Positions 9,190 to 19,073 of a stretch of DNA of 64,000 bases are shown piece after piece. Under the pieces are notes generated by a model that ran no database searches, had not been told where the DNA came from, and worked only from the letters and a program-made list of their open reading frames with translations. Numbering within the stretch: position 1 is the first letter of the stretch; each line of letters starts with the position of its first letter. This DNA is from WTAW01 sp964406575. GTDB lineage: Bacteria; Acidobacteriota; Aminicenantia; Aminicenantales; Aminicenantaceae. The stretch is from positions 1 through 64,000 of the forward strand of contig CAYOSH010000004.1 of the NCBI GenBank assembly GCA_964406575.1, given 5' to 3'. The position numbers and the translations under genes are program-made.

Positions 9190-9325
9190 GATCTTTCCCC
9201 CAAATGGACAGATACATACTTCGAACTAGGGCTCGTTCCCTGAACTGGAAACAATCCATAAACACCTGACCCAATCCGTAAGAAATAAAAAGGGGGAAAA
9301 TGGAAATTCTCTATAGGGGAGCTCG

Positions 9326-11425
9326 CTATTGAACGCGGACAAACTTAAAGCTTCCCATCTGGGATTTTATTTCAAGTTCGAGCAAGTGACCATTTTTATC
9401 TAAAAGAATCATCTGTTGATAAGGAAATGCTTTCGATTGGACATCAACGTTATAGACGCGTACAGGAACCATGCCCTGAGGGAATTGCTTCACATCATCT
9501 GGTTCTCTTCGAATTTTCATAGATTCATCAGAAATATAAAAGGAAGGCATCATCTGCAATGTCTTACTCTTTAAATCTTTTATCTCGCCGATTTCCATAG
9601 AAGATATTGCTTTGACAACAGGAATAACGCTCCCGGTAAAGGAAGCTCCGAGCAGAACATTTTCAGTAACATCCTCCTCAAGTTTGACTTCTTTTCCAGA
9701 GGCCAGATTTCCGGTCGCTTTGAGTTTATTTTCTGATAGCACCATATGGACTGAATCTTTCCCAACACTCGATTCATTTCCATAAACCATGGAATAGCAA
9801 TTTCCTGTATCATCAAATTCCAGCCTCATGCTTGCCACAGATTTATAGGGGGGATCTGTCACAGCTTGAGAAAGAACAATCAGCCTGCCATCGGGAAGAC
9901 TGTTTATGGAAAACCGTTCCTCCCCAAGAACTATCTTATTGTACTTCATTTCATAACGACCCAGAAATTCACGTTCTCCCTCGGAGGGCAAATCAGGAAC
10001 ATCGGCAAATCGTTTTTTTGGGGATGCATAGGACACGGCAAGATCTTCGAGTTTTTTTTGTAACTCTTGCTCCGGAAGCCATCGCCCTCGCACCATGACT
10101 CCCTCTCGCTTGGCGACGTTCGCGACGTCTTGAAGCGGATTCTCCTTGACGAGTATGAGATCGGCTCTTTTCCCTTCCGCGATCGTACCGAACGTATCGA
10201 CGCCAAAAAATTCGGCTGCCGAAGAGGTCCCTGCTTTGATTGCCTCATAAGGGGATAATCCCGCATCCACAAGGTTTTTCAACTCTCTCTGGATAGAAAA
10301 TCCGGGAATAACGAACGGATTGGGTGTATCGGTGCCCAAAACCAATTTTGCTCCGGCTTTGTGGAGTGCACCGGTCAACTTCACCATGAGAGTTGTCCCC
10401 TTTTTTATCAGGTCAAAATCATTTAGCGTAAGATCCTTGGACCGGAAATCTTGGCTTGGATCCCAGCTGGCCTTAGTCATGGGATCCACATATTTCATAT
10501 CCGGACGCTCGAAAAGCTCTTTGGCTTCATCTGAGGATACGAATCCTTGGTGAACGACGATCGTCGGACAGTTCCAGAGCCCTGCTTTCACAGTGGCATC
10601 GACAACTTCCGGTATCTTAGATTCATCAATGTAATTCCATCGTTTGATCCTCGAGGAGAGGTCATTTTTATCGCGAAAAGGTGAATCATCACTCTCCAAC
10701 ATTTCCCTGTATCCTGTGAGGTGCTCGTTTGCGTAGACGTGAGAATTCAAAAAATGCTCTAAGCCAACATCATCGGGCACATGGCCAGCGACAGGGATAT
10801 TATTAATTTTTGCTGCCGCCACAATGGCATCAAAAACTTCAACCGATAAACGGTTATAAATTTTAATAAAGTCGTATCCTGCCTCTTTCTGTTCAGCCAC
10901 TATACCTTCGGCTTCCTCTGGTTTTTCGACAACAGTGCTGCCCTCCCAGATGGGTGGCGCTCCATCCAATAGCGGGCCTGCGGTGTAGATCGTTGGGCCC
11001 AACAATTCCCCTTTTGCGATCTTTGCCCTCCACTGAAGATGTTGGGGTGCACCCCACATATTACGTATGGTGGTCACTCCGTTAGCCAGAAAGAGGATAA
11101 ACTCATTTTCGCTCCAGTTATGCACATGCATATCCGCGAGGCCGGGCATGAGATATTTTCCTGTTCCATCGATCTTAAGTGCATCTTCCGGGATCTGCAC
11201 GCTGGAGGCTGGGCCAACAGTTTCGATCAATCCATTTTTCACGACAACACTGTGTCCTTCTAGAATCCGTTCACGATCCATGGGGATAACATTCACATTC
11301 ACAAAAGCAATTGTTGATGGCAAATCCTTATGTTCATCCGGACTCCCTCCCATAACAAACAAAGGAATCAGAATCACGGTTATTAAGACATACGCTAGCA
11401 AATTTCTAGAAGAATAGTTGCTCAT
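9326..11425 (-). CDS. Exported amidohydrolase family protein
   Basis: The chosen ATG follows GAAAGGG at about 5 bases; 12 extra codons upstream lack a site. The 699-residue protein has an N-terminal hydrophobic signal segment. It then has the metal-dependent amidohydrolase barrel: HVH metal site in LADMHVHNW, the Lys of the FIKIYN strand (candidate carboxylated lysine), AGHV and NEHLTG histidines, and the final Asp in LGTDTPNP. The GTIAEGKRADLILV segment is the return to the beta-sandwich. It resembles imidazolonepropionase-like and Xaa-Pro dipeptidase-like amidohydrolases. About 250 C-terminal residues form an extra beta-rich domain with no motif I recognise. The substrate is unknown. Confidence 0.85.
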   Translation of the reverse strand: MSNYSSRNLLAYVLITVILIPLFVMGGSPDEHKDLPSTIAFVNVNVIPMDRERILEGHSVVVKNGLIETVGPASSVQIPEDALKIDGTGKYLMPGLADMHVHNWSENEFILFLANGVTTIRNMWGAPQHLQWRAKIAKGELLGPTIYTAGPLLDGAPPIWEGSTVVEKPEEAEGIVAEQKEAGYDFIKIYNRLSVEVFDAIVAAAKINNIPVAGHVPDDVGLEHFLNSHVYANEHLTGYREMLESDDSPFRDKNDLSSRIKRWNYIDESKIPEVVDATVKAGLWNCPTIVVHQGFVSSDEAKELFERPDMKYVDPMTKASWDPSQDFRSKDLTLNDFDLIKKGTTLMVKLTGALHKAGAKLVLGTDTPNPFVIPGFSIQRELKNLVDAGLSPYEAIKAGTSSAAEFFGVDTFGTIAEGKRADLILVKENPLQDVANVAKREGVMVRGRWLPEQELQKKLEDLAVSYASPKKRFADVPDLPSEGEREFLGRYEMKYNKIVLGEERFSINSLPDGRLIVLSQAVTDPPYKSVASMRLEFDDTGNCYSMVYGNESSVGKDSVHMVLSENKLKATGNLASGKEVKLEEDVTENVLLGASFTGSVIPVVKAISSMEIGEIKDLKSKTLQMMPSFYISDESMKIRREPDDVKQFPQGMVPVRVYNVDVQSKAFPYQQMILLDKNGHLLELEIKSQMGSFKFVRVQ

Positions 11426-11521
11426 CGTTACCCTTTCTAACTGATTTTTTTTTACAAACATTCTGAGTTCTTAATATAAAACTAGTCTGCGTTCTCTAAA
11501 AATCTTTCAAGGCAAAGTTTT

Positions 11522-12109
11522 TTAACGGGTTAGACGATCGACAAGGTTATCATGCCCTAGCTTTAGGAGCAACTGCTTGTACCTGGGATCGGATCTTACA
11601 CTATCAAACACTGGCGCTACCGTAAAATAGATCATATTGCCATCATGCTCTTCATAGGCTTTCTCAAACCATAAAAAAGATTTATCTATTTCCCCAAGAG
11701 CGATATAGATCACAGCCGTCCAAAAAGAGGAGACATAGCCTCTTTTGGAACGCTCTTCCAGTTCAGCAAGGAGCTCGTATGCCTCTTCTTGTTTTCCAGC
11801 CATAGCATAGAACCAACCCATATTTCCGACAGCGCCGACAGCGCGAGGGCCGGCCTCCAGCATTTTCTTCCCATAAGCTATGGCTTCGTCATACTCACCT
11901 TTGAGCGCGTAGGCTGTTGCTAACGAAAGATAGAGTGCTAAGTAGCTTGGCTCGAAATCATAGAGCGCCTCGAATTTATTGATTGCGCTTTCTAGATCAC
12001 CTTTAAAAATGTCCATGAATCCCACGCGTATTCTTATGAGAAAATTGAGGGGATCTAATTCTAAGGCTCTTTCAAGATGGACAGTGGCCGTATCGAGATC
12101 AGCCATCAT
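11522..12109 (-). CDS. C-terminal TPR part of the interrupted kinase
   Basis: A 195-residue frame of tandem tetratricopeptide repeats (for example the ALELDP and YALKGEYDEAI helix pairs). It is in the same frame as the kinase gene that ends at 12206: 32 sense codons separate the TAG at 12206-12208 from the first ATG here, and those codons also encode TPR sequence. The two parts together would give 741 residues, against 745 for the intact paralogue next door. I therefore read this as the severed tail of that kinase. Independent expression from the internal ATG is not supported by a clear ribosome site. Confidence 0.7.
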   Translation of the reverse strand: MMADLDTATVHLERALELDPLNFLIRIRVGFMDIFKGDLESAINKFEALYDFEPSYLALYLSLATAYALKGEYDEAIAYGKKMLEAGPRAVGAVGNMGWFYAMAGKQEEAYELLAELEERSKRGYVSSFWTAVIYIALGEIDKSFLWFEKAYEEHDGNMIYFTVAPVFDSVRSDPRYKQLLLKLGHDNLVDRLTR

Positions 12110-12205
12110 GTATGTCCAGTAAAACTCATACCACTGGTGTACGGTCGATGAATTGGGATTGAGCTCAATAGCCTTCTCGAAGTACTTCTTAGTGGCTTTG
12201 CGGTC

Positions 12206-13747
12206 CTAGTCATAGGATAAGGCGACGAGTCCCAAGGAAACATACGCCTCAGCCAGATTAGGATCGAGCTTGAGTGCCTTCTCTGCAGCTTCCCTGGCCT
12301 TTGGCATCGCATCCTTAGCGGGAAGGATATCAAAACCTGTCGAGAGGATGGTGTAGACCTCTGCAATGCCTGCATAAGCAAGTGCATAATCGGGATCTTT
12401 TTCTATAGCTTGTTGGTAATATGTTAATGCTTTATCCATTTCAAATTTGTTCAAACAATAGCGTCCTTTGAGATAAAGATCATAGGCCTCAAAATTGACC
12501 GGACGCTGCTCTTCTGGCCTCTTCTCTCTGACATCAAGGGCGACGCTCAACTTATGCATAATCTTCCCCGTGATCTCGTCCTGAATGGCGAACACATCCT
12601 CCATATCACGATCATAGCGGTCTGACCAGAGGTGATAACCGTCTTTGACTTTGATCAACTGGGCTGTGATTCGCGCACGGTTGCCGACTTTTCTCACGCT
12701 CCCCTCGAGGAGATGGTCGACGTTTAACTTCTGGCCGATCTCACGGATATCGACCTTCTCACCTTTGAAGGCAAAGGATGACGTTCGGGCGACAACGTGC
12801 AGATCCGTAATTTTAGTCAAAGCATTGATGAGGTCCTCGGCCAATCCGTCGCTGAAGTATTCGTTCTCCGGGTCGGCACTCATATTCACGAAAGGAAGAA
12901 CAGCGATCGAGGGTATGTCTGACATCGTTGAAAGGGATATCCGGCTGACAGACTTTAAATCTGCGAGCATATCACTTATATCGCCATATCGATTTTTTGG
13001 ATCTTTCTCAAGAGACTTTTTAATAATCTTCTCTAATTCCTGGGGGATTTCTTTTCTGATTGTTGTGATTGGAATGGGATTGCCATTTAAAATTGCATAA
13101 AGAACAGCCTGGTCGTGCGTGACCTTAAAAGGGCGCTCTCCTGAGAGCATCTCATAGAGCATAGCTCCAAGCGACCAGATGTCTGTTCTGTGATCGACTT
13201 TCTCTCCCTTAGCCTGCTCGGGAGACATGTAGGCCACTGTGCCCATAATCGTTGCTGTTTTGGTTAGATCGACTCCCCATGCCAGCTTCGCCAAACCAAA
13301 ATCCATGATCTTCGCCTGGCCCTTCGCAGTGAGCATGATATTGGCCGGCTTGATATCTCTGTGAATGATTCCTTTCTCGTGGGCTTCCCGAAGGCCATCA
13401 GCAACCTGGATAACGATCTCCAGAGCATCTTCAATTTCTAAAAATCCAGATTTGAGCCTATCTTTCAGATTTTGGCCCTCTATGTACGCCATGACGATAA
13501 AAGTCTGACCGTCAACCTCATCGATTTCATAGACAGTGCAGATATTCGAATGGTCCAGGGCTCCGGCTGCCTGGGCTTCCTGTATGAAACGCTCTCTCGC
13601 TTCAGGATCGGTTGTCAGTTCTTTAGGAAGGAACTTCAGCGCAACGGTTCGCCTGAGCTTCGTATCCTCCGCTTCGTAAACCACTCCCATTCCGCCTTCC
13701 CCGATCTTTTCGAGAATCTTGTAATGAGAGATGGTCTTATTGCTCAT
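12206..13747 (-). CDS. Ser/Thr protein kinase with TolB-like domain, cut by an in-frame TAG
   Basis: As read, 513 residues. The Hanks kinase domain covers about 8-265 with GEGGMG, K38, HRD at 139-141, DFG at 159-161 and SPEQA. A TolB/adenylate-cyclase-like domain follows (FVNMSADPENEYFSDGLAEDL onward) with the FAIQDEI segment, and then the first TPRs. The frame ends at TAG 12206-12208 in a context reading SYD-stop-DRKAT. Ungapped comparison with the adjacent paralogue puts Trp (codon TGG) at that position, so one G-to-A change explains it. The start lies 3 bases after the paralogue's stop, so the two are one operon. Either a recent pseudogene, a base error, or readthrough. Confidence 0.85.
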   Translation of the reverse strand: MSNKTISHYKILEKIGEGGMGVVYEAEDTKLRRTVALKFLPKELTTDPEARERFIQEAQAAGALDHSNICTVYEIDEVDGQTFIVMAYIEGQNLKDRLKSGFLEIEDALEIVIQVADGLREAHEKGIIHRDIKPANIMLTAKGQAKIMDFGLAKLAWGVDLTKTATIMGTVAYMSPEQAKGEKVDHRTDIWSLGAMLYEMLSGERPFKVTHDQAVLYAILNGNPIPITTIRKEIPQELEKIIKKSLEKDPKNRYGDISDMLADLKSVSRISLSTMSDIPSIAVLPFVNMSADPENEYFSDGLAEDLINALTKITDLHVVARTSSFAFKGEKVDIREIGQKLNVDHLLEGSVRKVGNRARITAQLIKVKDGYHLWSDRYDRDMEDVFAIQDEITGKIMHKLSVALDVREKRPEEQRPVNFEAYDLYLKGRYCLNKFEMDKALTYYQQAIEKDPDYALAYAGIAEVYTILSTGFDILPAKDAMPKAREAAEKALKLDPNLAEAYVSLGLVALSYD

Positions 13748-13750
13748 GAT

Positions 13751-15988
13751 CTAAAAACCTATCTTTTTTAGCAAAGCATCATATCTCGGACCCGCGAACC
13801 ATTTATTATACCAAGGCGTAGTTTTTGCATAAAATAATTCAGGCTCTCTTTTTTCACATGCTTTATCCCAACACTCAAATACCTTTTCAGTCTCACCAAG
13901 ACCAGCATATACAAAGGCTTTAAAGCTCCATGCAACATATTTCTTTTTAGAAATGACATCCAGTCTTTCAAGCACTTTCTTCGCTTCTTCTTTCTGACCT
14001 AACAATCCGTAACACATGCCTAAAAAACCCAGTCCATATGTCAGATCTTTGGATAGACTTTCAGCTTTCTGGAGATATTCCAAAGCCTGGTCGTACATCT
14101 CATTCTCCATGTACGCAATCCCTTTCCAGATATAAACCCATGGGAAATTGGGATCGATTTCGATTGTTTTCCGATATTGTTCAAAGGCTTTATCGTATTG
14201 ACGCGAAAAGTGAAAAACAACTCCTGCTATTGCATTGATCATCGACGAGATCGGATCCAGCTCCAGGGCTTTCTGCGCTTCTACGATGGCTTCATCGAAA
14301 CGTCCCAAACCCATGAGGAATATGGCATACCATTCATGGCCGGTCGCATAATTAGGATTGAGCTCCAGAGCTCGTCTATACTCCTCATTAGCCAATTCCC
14401 AGTCCCAATCAAAATATGTATGCACCCAGGCCATAGATGTGTGTGCTTCGCCGATCCTTTCATCTATCTCTAACGCTTTGCCAGCCGCCGCTCGTGCCCT
14501 TGAAAACGCTTCCTCTGGCGGGAGGAAACAGAAGTGCCCGGCAATATTAAAGGTGTCGGCGATACCCACATAAGGAAGTGCATACAGAGGATCGATCTCG
14601 ATCGCTTGTCGGAAACTTGCAAGCGCTTTATCAAACCCAACTTCATTCCGTCTGTTCCAAAAGTAGAGACCCTTTAAATAGGCATTGTAAGCTTCCTTAT
14701 CCTCTGTGTGATGCTTAACTAACGCAGCTTTTTCTTCTCCTAAAAGTTTTACTTTTAGCTTATCCACGATCGCTAAAGATATTTCGTCCTGGATGGCAAA
14801 AATATCATCCATGTCGCGATCATATTTTTCAGACCACACATGGAATCCGTCAGCCACATTAATCAATTGGGCTGTGATCCTCAATCGGTCACCTGCTTTC
14901 CGTATGCTTCCCTCGAGAACAGTTTGAACTTTCAACTTCTTACCTACCTCGAAAATATCGTAACCCTTTCCCATGAATTGAAAGGACGAAGTGCGAGAAG
15001 CCACCTGCAAATTCTCGATTTTAGAGAATCCGTTGATAAGCTCCTCGGCCATTCCTTCACAAAAATACTCCTGGTCCCTCTGAGGGCTCATGTCTACAAA
15101 GGGAAGGACAGCAATAGAGGGTTTCTTTTTCACGTGCTGTACTCTAGTGGATGAGGATGAAGGTTTGCCCCCTGAAGCGAACGGCTTCAGGTCTAAAATC
15201 ATGGTCTGCATATCCTCATATCGATCGCTAACGTCTTTCTCAAGCGCTTTTTGAACGATATGGTCCAAGTTTGAGGGGATCCCCTCCCGTAAACGTGAGA
15301 CTGGTTCCAGTTCTTCATTGAGGATCGAGTGGATCGCTGCCGAATCATGGTAAGCCTTAAAGGGACGTTCACCAACCAACATTTCGTATAGCATCGCACC
15401 TAATGACCATATATCTGTTCTGTGGTCGACTTCATCACCCTTGGCCTGCTCTGGTGACATATAGGCCACAGTGCCCATAATTGTCGCTGTTTTGGTAAAA
15501 TCTACACCCCAGGACAGCTTCGCTAAGCCAAAATCCATGATCTTCGCCTGGCCTTTTTCTGTAAGCATAATGTTGGCCGGCTTGATGTCTCTGTGAATAA
15601 TCTCTTTTTCGTGAGCTTCCTTAAGGCCATCGGCAACCTGGATAGCAATCTCCAGAGCGTTTTCTACATCCATGAGGCCTGATTTTAATCTATCCTTAAG
15701 ATTTTGGCCCTCAATATACGCCATGACAATAAAAATCTGACCTTCGATCTCATTGATTTCATAGACAGTACAGATATTCGGATGGTCCAATGCCGCAGCC
15801 GCTTGGGCTTCCTGAACAAAACGCTCTTTGGCTTCAGGATCGGCTGTGAATTTTTTAGGGAGAAACTTTAGCGCAACGACCCGCTTCAGCTTCGTATCCT
15901 CTGCTTTATACACCACTCCCATCCCGCCTTCCCCGATCTTTTCGAGGATCTTGTAGTGAGAGATGGTTTTACCGATCATTTTGTCCAT
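13751..15988 (-). CDS. Ser/Thr protein kinase with TolB-like and TPR domains
   Basis: A 745-residue intact member of the tandem pair. The Hanks kinase domain spans about 12-268: GEGGMG loop at 19-24, K41, HRD at 142-144, DFG at 162-164 and SPEQA. It is followed by a low-complexity linker (SSSSTR), a TolB/FlgO-like domain beginning near FVDMSPQRDQEYF, and about seven TPRs. There is no membrane segment, so it is probably cytoplasmic. Kinases of this architecture are abundant in Acidobacteriota-like genomes; the TPR array presumably recruits partners. A second ATG three codons in is an alternative start; neither has a strong ribosome site. It shares long nearly identical DNA blocks with its neighbour, so the pair arose by tandem duplication. 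Confidence 0.92.
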   Translation of the reverse strand: MDKMIGKTISHYKILEKIGEGGMGVVYKAEDTKLKRVVALKFLPKKFTADPEAKERFVQEAQAAAALDHPNICTVYEINEIEGQIFIVMAYIEGQNLKDRLKSGLMDVENALEIAIQVADGLKEAHEKEIIHRDIKPANIMLTEKGQAKIMDFGLAKLSWGVDFTKTATIMGTVAYMSPEQAKGDEVDHRTDIWSLGAMLYEMLVGERPFKAYHDSAAIHSILNEELEPVSRLREGIPSNLDHIVQKALEKDVSDRYEDMQTMILDLKPFASGGKPSSSSTRVQHVKKKPSIAVLPFVDMSPQRDQEYFCEGMAEELINGFSKIENLQVASRTSSFQFMGKGYDIFEVGKKLKVQTVLEGSIRKAGDRLRITAQLINVADGFHVWSEKYDRDMDDIFAIQDEISLAIVDKLKVKLLGEEKAALVKHHTEDKEAYNAYLKGLYFWNRRNEVGFDKALASFRQAIEIDPLYALPYVGIADTFNIAGHFCFLPPEEAFSRARAAAGKALEIDERIGEAHTSMAWVHTYFDWDWELANEEYRRALELNPNYATGHEWYAIFLMGLGRFDEAIVEAQKALELDPISSMINAIAGVVFHFSRQYDKAFEQYRKTIEIDPNFPWVYIWKGIAYMENEMYDQALEYLQKAESLSKDLTYGLGFLGMCYGLLGQKEEAKKVLERLDVISKKKYVAWSFKAFVYAGLGETEKVFECWDKACEKREPELFYAKTTPWYNKWFAGPRYDALLKKIGF

Positions 15989-16155
15989 ATTGACTGAAGT
16001 TCACTCTAACAAAAGAAACTTTTCCGCTAAACAACCACAATGGCCCCTTAAATCAGATGATTGTCTTATATCAAAAGACCCTGATCGAAGTCAACTTGAC
16101 CATAAACGTCTCTTCAATACGCTGTGAGTCGTCGAACTTTTGGACTCATCATGTC

Positions 16156-18318
16156 TCAGTGTGTCAGTCGTTTTACTAAGGATGTATAGGGCAAGGCTTT
16201 AATCTTGTTGAGGATACGGTTCAGTTGTGTGATGTTCGTGATCTCTAATGTCGCACTTATTACAGAGAGAGGATCATTGGGACGTGTGTTGAGGCTCGAG
16301 GTCAATATAATGGCACCTTCTTTCTCAGCAATGACTGCAATTTCTTTGAGCAATTTTTTTGGATTTGTGCCTTCGACCAAGATCTTAACGGCATAAACCT
16401 GCCGGCCTTTTCCCCAATCGACTTCGATAAGGCGGCTGTTATCCTTTTGGCGAATGATATTGTGGCAATCACGGCGATGAATCGTGACGCCGCGGCATTG
16501 AGTCACAAAACCTACGATATCATCACCAGGAAGAGGCCGGCAGCATAAAGCTGTTCGTGTCAGAAAATCCTTCATCCCTCTGACTAAGACTTTCGGAACA
16601 ATTGATTGTGATGGTGCTGCGGTTTCGGTTAAGATGTCTTTTTCAATCTCGCGGTCTTTCCGCTGTGGTTTATGATCTTTGCGAATCAAAATTTCGCTGA
16701 TATGTTGAGCGCTGATCTCGCTCCGTCCGATCGCTTCAAACAGATCAACTGGCTTTTTGTATTTGAACAGACCGGCGATTTCTTCATAATTTTTATCCCT
16801 CAGTGAAAACCGTTTGAGCTCTCGCTCGAGAATCTCTCGACCGCGAGTTGCACTCGACTCACGCTCTTGTTTGCGGAACCAGATGCGGATCTTCTGCTTT
16901 GTCCTGGGCGAAAACGCATAACCCAACTTGGGATTCAGCCAGTCGCGGCTGGGGCGTTTCTCCTTGGCTTTAACAATGTCCACTCTATCCCCATTCTGGA
17001 GCTTATAATCCAGAGAGACCAATTTGCCGTTGACTTTGGCTCCTCTGCAGCGGTGACCCAGATCCGTATGCACACGATAGGCAAAGTCAAGAGGTGTCGA
17101 ACCTTGGTGGAGGTCGACAATGTCTCCCTTTGGAGTAAAAACGTAGACAACCATCGAAAAGGGTGGAGTCTTCAGAGACTGGAAGTACTCTCTGGATTCC
17201 ATCAATTCCTGCTGCCACTCGAGAAGGATCCTGAGATAGGAGATTTTAGTTTCGATCTTGGTATCGTAGCCTGCCTTCTCTTTGTACCTCCAATGGCTGG
17301 CCACTCCGAATTCGCCGATCTGGTGCATCTCCTGGGTACGGACCTGGATCTCAAGGGGCTTTTTCTGGGGCCCGACAACAGCCGTATGGATCGAGCGATA
17401 ACCGTTAGATTTGGGATTGGCGATGTAATCGTCGAATTCTTCTTTGACTGGCAGCCATAAGTTTCTGATCACATCGAGCGATGCATAGCAATCCTTAATG
17501 CTATTCACAATGATACGGACTCCCCGAATATCGTAGATCTCTTGAAAATCCCTGCCTGTGTCCTGCATCTTTTTGTAAATGCTGTAGATGTGTTTGGGGC
17601 GTCCCAAGATCTCAGCTGTGATTCCCTCTTCCTCGAGCTTACGTCTCAGTGTCCTTATGATTGCACTTATCTGTTCTTTGCGCTCATCCTGGCGTTCGTC
17701 GAGCAGCTGGTCTATCTCGTTATACTTCTCAGTATCGAGATACCGAAGGGCCGCGTCCTCCAATTCCCCTTTCATCGACCACATTCCCAGTTTGTTGGCG
17801 AGAGGGGCGAATATGTACAGAGTCTCTTCAGCTATTCTTTTTTGCCTGGATAGGGAGAGAGACTCAAGATCCCGCATTCGATCCAGCTGTTCGGCCAATT
17901 TGATGATAACCACCCGGGCATCATCAGCCATGGCTAAGAACATTTTTTGCAGATGCTCCACATTTTCGTCCTTAAGTTTTTCCCAGGTTATGCGGCTAAT
18001 GAGCGTGAATCCTTCCAGCAGCTTCGCTGTATCATCACCGAATTGTTCCCGGATCGTCTCGAAGGGGATGTTGATTTTAAGGGGCACATCGTGGAGCAAA
18101 GCTGCAGAGATAGCAGAGGGATCAAACTTAAGCTTCGCCAGTTCCATGGCCGTTGCCAGGGAATGCTGGACAAGGGATGACGGGGAATCTTTTTTCTGTC
18201 CTTCAAAGACTTCGGTGGCAAATGTCAAGACACGACGCAAGAACTCCAAATCACTCTTGGTTGTATATTTTTGAACTTCTTGGATGAGTGCTTCGATTTT
18301 CACGACGGGAATATTCAA
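16156..18318 (-). CDS. RelA/SpoT homologue with degenerate hydrolase domain
   Basis: A 720-residue long RSH protein: HD domain, (p)ppGpp synthetase domain (about 220-350), TGS (about 385-445) and C-terminal ACT (from about 645). The synthetase features are present: KHIYSIYKKM, DIRGVRI, the GYRSIH loop and EIQVRT with the catalytic Glu. The hydrolase site is altered: the HDVVEDT motif reads HDVPLKI at 76-82 and the LADRLHNMR motif reads LAEQLDRMR at 141-149. The metal Asp and the ED catalytic pair are thus lost, while H52 and H76-D77 remain. It probably synthesises (p)ppGpp without degrading it. The start codon is TTG, overlapping the creatininase stop as TTGA. Confidence 0.9.
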   Translation of the reverse strand: MNIPVVKIEALIQEVQKYTTKSDLEFLRRVLTFATEVFEGQKKDSPSSLVQHSLATAMELAKLKFDPSAISAALLHDVPLKINIPFETIREQFGDDTAKLLEGFTLISRITWEKLKDENVEHLQKMFLAMADDARVVIIKLAEQLDRMRDLESLSLSRQKRIAEETLYIFAPLANKLGMWSMKGELEDAALRYLDTEKYNEIDQLLDERQDERKEQISAIIRTLRRKLEEEGITAEILGRPKHIYSIYKKMQDTGRDFQEIYDIRGVRIIVNSIKDCYASLDVIRNLWLPVKEEFDDYIANPKSNGYRSIHTAVVGPQKKPLEIQVRTQEMHQIGEFGVASHWRYKEKAGYDTKIETKISYLRILLEWQQELMESREYFQSLKTPPFSMVVYVFTPKGDIVDLHQGSTPLDFAYRVHTDLGHRCRGAKVNGKLVSLDYKLQNGDRVDIVKAKEKRPSRDWLNPKLGYAFSPRTKQKIRIWFRKQERESSATRGREILERELKRFSLRDKNYEEIAGLFKYKKPVDLFEAIGRSEISAQHISEILIRKDHKPQRKDREIEKDILTETAAPSQSIVPKVLVRGMKDFLTRTALCCRPLPGDDIVGFVTQCRGVTIHRRDCHNIIRQKDNSRLIEVDWGKGRQVYAVKILVEGTNPKKLLKEIAVIAEKEGAIILTSSLNTRPNDPLSVISATLEITNITQLNRILNKIKALPYTSLVKRLTH

Positions 18319-19073
18319 GAGCCAAGCTGTTTCTTAATTTCTTTTACGAAGAAATCCACAGTCTTTTCTAAATAGACAACACCCTTTTTGGCTGAAGCCT
18401 TTGTCGGATCCCCCAACACTCCGTTTTCCGTTAACTCCGGCATCCCTTTATCAAGAATAATTTCAATCTCTTTCTGCCCTAAAGGTCCGAGGTAACCCGG
18501 AGCGAACCGCTCTTGTGCAACCAGGTTCTCAGCCAGCGCGAGAATGAACGATGTCTCACTCTCTCCTGCGTGAGCACCGGCCTCTTCTGCGGTGACTCCA
18601 AAACCTTCGGAAAATTTCATGAGTGCATCCGTAAAACCCAAAAGATCTGTAAAGCCGATAATTCTGAGGCCGGGATATTTGGGCTTGAGCTCATCGAGGG
18701 CTTCTTGGACGACTGAAAAATTACCGCCGTGGCTGGGCAGCAGGATGAGAGTTGAAAAACCATTCTTTGCAAGACTGTCCACATAATCATGAATGATGGA
18801 TTTAAGCGTAGACGATCGAAGGGAGATTGTTCCTGTGAATGCCATATGATGATCCGAACACCCCGGCCTGATCGTCGGAGCCTGTAAAACATTTCCCAAC
18901 TCTTGGGCGACTCTAAAAGCGAGGGCATCTCCGATTATGGTATCGGTCTTCGTGGGGAGATGACTCCCATGCTGTTCAGTCGAGCCGATGGCAAAAACTG
19001 CAGTTGTATATCCCTTTTTAATGGCCTCTTTGATGTCCAAGGAATTCATATCTTCCATGCGGATCGTTCTCAT
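18315..19073 (-). CDS. Creatininase family amidohydrolase
   Basis: About 252 residues from the ATG at 19073 (AAGGAGG at 7 bases). An adjacent ATG one codon upstream and a longer start at 19109 are less likely. Creatininase-fold metal ligands are visible: E33, H35 and D44 in GSTEQHGSHLPTKTD, the HGGN motif near 118-121 and the Glu in AGESET. The family includes creatinine amidohydrolase and the MftE and FAPy deformylase types that cleave cyclic or linear amides. The true substrate cannot be told. It overlaps the TTG start of the RelA/SpoT gene downstream, so the two are co-translated. Confidence 0.85.
   Translation of the reverse strand: MRTIRMEDMNSLDIKEAIKKGYTTAVFAIGSTEQHGSHLPTKTDTIIGDALAFRVAQELGNVLQAPTIRPGCSDHHMAFTGTISLRSSTLKSIIHDYVDSLAKNGFSTLILLPSHGGNFSVVQEALDELKPKYPGLRIIGFTDLLGFTDALMKFSEGFGVTAEEAGAHAGESETSFILALAENLVAQERFAPGYLGPLGQKEIEIILDKGMPELTENGVLGDPTKASAKKGVVYLEKTVDFFVKEIKKQLGS

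Noticed and set aside
12206..12208. Pyrrolysine or selenocysteine decoding of the TAG
   Set aside because: TAG is not a selenocysteine codon; no pylS, pylT or PYLIS-like context is visible here, and the paralogue points simply to Trp.
16867..17460. 197-codon frame opposite the RelA/SpoT gene
   Set aside because: Antisense shadow; the coding gene on the other strand has all its domains.
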